Shown: in pieces, positions 25,582 to 26,314 of the stretch
How positions within the stretch are numbered: position 1 is the first letter of the stretch
Layout of the letters: each line of letters opens with the position of its first letter
Source: a virus
Strand: one strand, 5' to 3'
IMG/VR virus record: IMGVR_UViG_3300042555_002327
Location: 1-26,314 of that record
DNA: 26,314 nucleotides
The notes under the pieces: model-generated
What the model was told of the DNA's origin: nothing
The model's input: only the letters and a program-made list of their open reading frames with translations
The model's database searches: none
Position numbers and translations under genes: made by a program

Positions 25582-25755
25582 ATGGAAAATTTACAAATCA
25601 AAATTACAATCACCGATGGTGAAAAAAAAGCAAAAACCACAATTGGTGTAAATGATTATCTAAATATGAAAAATCTTCACGGGGTTAGTTTGTTAGATTT
25701 ACAAGTGGATACTTTATTGGAAGAGATTAACAAACCAGTCACACCCAGCAATTAA
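25582..25755 (+). CDS. Small protein of unknown function
   Basis: 57 residues (MENLQIKITITDGEKKAKTT, GVSLLDLQVDTLLEEINKP), a beta-hairpin-like start and a helical end. The ATG follows an AT-rich leader (AAAATATAAATT) but no clear promoter. Not recognised. Confidence 0.55.
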   Translation: MENLQIKITITDGEKKAKTTIGVNDYLNMKNLHGVSLLDLQVDTLLEEINKPVTPSN

Positions 25756-25777
25756 AGCACCTTTATCAAATTAATCT

Positions 25778-26149
25778 ATGATATACATTTCATTTAAAAA
25801 CAACGATTATTTAAATACAGATTTACACCAACAAATCTTTGATAATATTGATAATTCAATATTAATGTCGTCGGACATTATAAATAAAATAAATTATAAT
25901 GATAACCCAACCGGATATTTACGTTCAGTTATTAATAATATTGATAAATTGTTTTGTCTTCCATTTACTGAAGGTGAAATAAGTTATTTTAGTGAACAAG
26001 AAATTAAGTTGGCGATTGATTATAACATTGAATGTTATTATGTTTCATCAGTATTTCCATTCCAATATGAGTTAATAACCGACATTAATAACTACACAAT
26101 ATTAACTTTGGAGGAAACAAATAGAAAAATTAATCAAGAACTAGGATAA
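25778..26149 (+). CDS. Protein of unknown function
   Basis: 123 residues, acidic, with many Asn and Asp residues (HQQIFDNIDNSILMSSDIIN, GYLRSVINNIDKLFCLPFTE, FPFQYELITDINNYTILTLE). The pattern of ISFKNNDY at the start and an internal FxEQEIKLAIDY helix suggests an alpha/beta domain; no family named. It stops 3 nt before the next start. Confidence 0.6.
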   Translation: MIYISFKNNDYLNTDLHQQIFDNIDNSILMSSDIINKINYNDNPTGYLRSVINNIDKLFCLPFTEGEISYFSEQEIKLAIDYNIECYYVSSVFPFQYELITDINNYTILTLEETNRKINQELG

Positions 26150-26152
26150 ATT

Positions 26153-26314
26153 ATGGCAAACATTTGTACAACAGACATCCACTTCTATAGTAATAAAGAA
26201 GGTATTGGCTGGCTTGAAAGTCAGATTCAAATTTTAAGAGACACAGAACATAATGAACGAGTAACGAAGTTTCGTGAGTTATTCGGGACACCTAACGTTG
26301 AAAGTTATACTGAA
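26153..26314 (+). CDS. N-terminal part of a gene running off the window
   Basis: 54 residues visible (MANICTTDIHFYSNKEGIGW, LESQIQILRDTEHNERVTKF). The frame is open to the last base. The NICTTDIHFYS opening recalls small uncharacterised phage proteins, but too little is present to name it. Confidence 0.6.
   Translation, partial: MANICTTDIHFYSNKEGIGWLESQIQILRDTEHNERVTKFRELFGTPNVESYTE

Noticed and set aside
1-26314. CRISPR array, insertion sequence, rRNA or attachment site
   Set aside because: No regularly spaced repeats, transposase, terminal inverted repeats, rRNA sequence or integrase gene were found.

Overview
The window looks like part of the genome of a large tailed phage that infects a member of the Bacteroidetes (probably Flavobacteriia-like). 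The evidence is AT-rich, tightly packed short genes with start/stop overlaps; phage-type metabolism (thymidylate synthase, DNA methyltransferase, Nudix and HAD hydrolases); six tRNA genes; and two homing-type endonucleases. The host is suggested by repeated promoters of the Bacteroidetes form (TTTG, 19-21 nt, TAnnTTTG) and by a secreted protein ending in a type IX secretion (T9SS) sorting domain. No capsid, tail, terminase or polymerase gene is visible, so this is an accessory, metabolism and cargo region.

Layout. 1-2612: small ORFs, then an RNA-rich zone with tRNA-Met, tRNA-Glu and tRNA-Tyr, several tRNA-like or multi-hairpin RNA candidates, and a minus-strand homing endonuclease between tRNA-Glu and tRNA-Tyr. 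2667-3677: the T9SS-type secreted protein. 3732-9106: proteins whose N-termini share short motifs (KLTESDLVKIVKRVI..EQ or MKYLITESQ), including an HExxH metallopeptidase-like protein and a recent tandem duplication. 9149-10067: a DoxX-like membrane protein and a tRNA cluster (CAT, Leu-TAA with a group I intron, Arg-TCT). 10132-13727: an operon of small proteins with a cREC receiver-like protein, a metallophosphoesterase, a lipoprotein and a DNA methyltransferase. 13762-17459: a Dps-like helical protein, a membrane protein, a DHH-phosphoesterase/M23-peptidase fusion, a DUF192 protein and a Nudix hydrolase. 17460-18634: no credible protein gene, but three tandem promoters followed by about 0.9 kb of hairpin-rich sequence, a candidate giant structured RNA. 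18635-20850: small proteins and an overlapping, spanin-like membrane/coiled-coil pair. 20871-24674: a translationally coupled operon ending in thyA, followed by a GIY-YIG endonuclease and small ORFs to the window end.

Two promoter classes seem to divide the genes. TAnnTTTG boxes precede the tRNAs, the giant RNA and small or metabolic genes; in four genes the box ends exactly 4 nt before the start codon, which implies leaderless mRNA. A second motif, ATATTTAT, sits 4-14 nt before many other starts, notably those of the motif-tagged proteins, and may be a late promoter element.

Most interesting candidates: (1) the giant RNA at about 17.72-18.63 kb; (2) the shared N-terminal tag, always holding an I/L-x-E site like those cut by T4-type prohead proteases, which may mark cargo packaged into the head, with a second copy inside the DHH-M23 fusion; (3) a phage-encoded T9SS substrate; (4) a tRNA-Leu(UAA) group I intron at the same site as the cyanobacterial one; (5) a tRNA-like gene with intact acceptor, D and T arms but no usable anticodon arm. 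Functions come from motif recognition by eye; no database search was possible.
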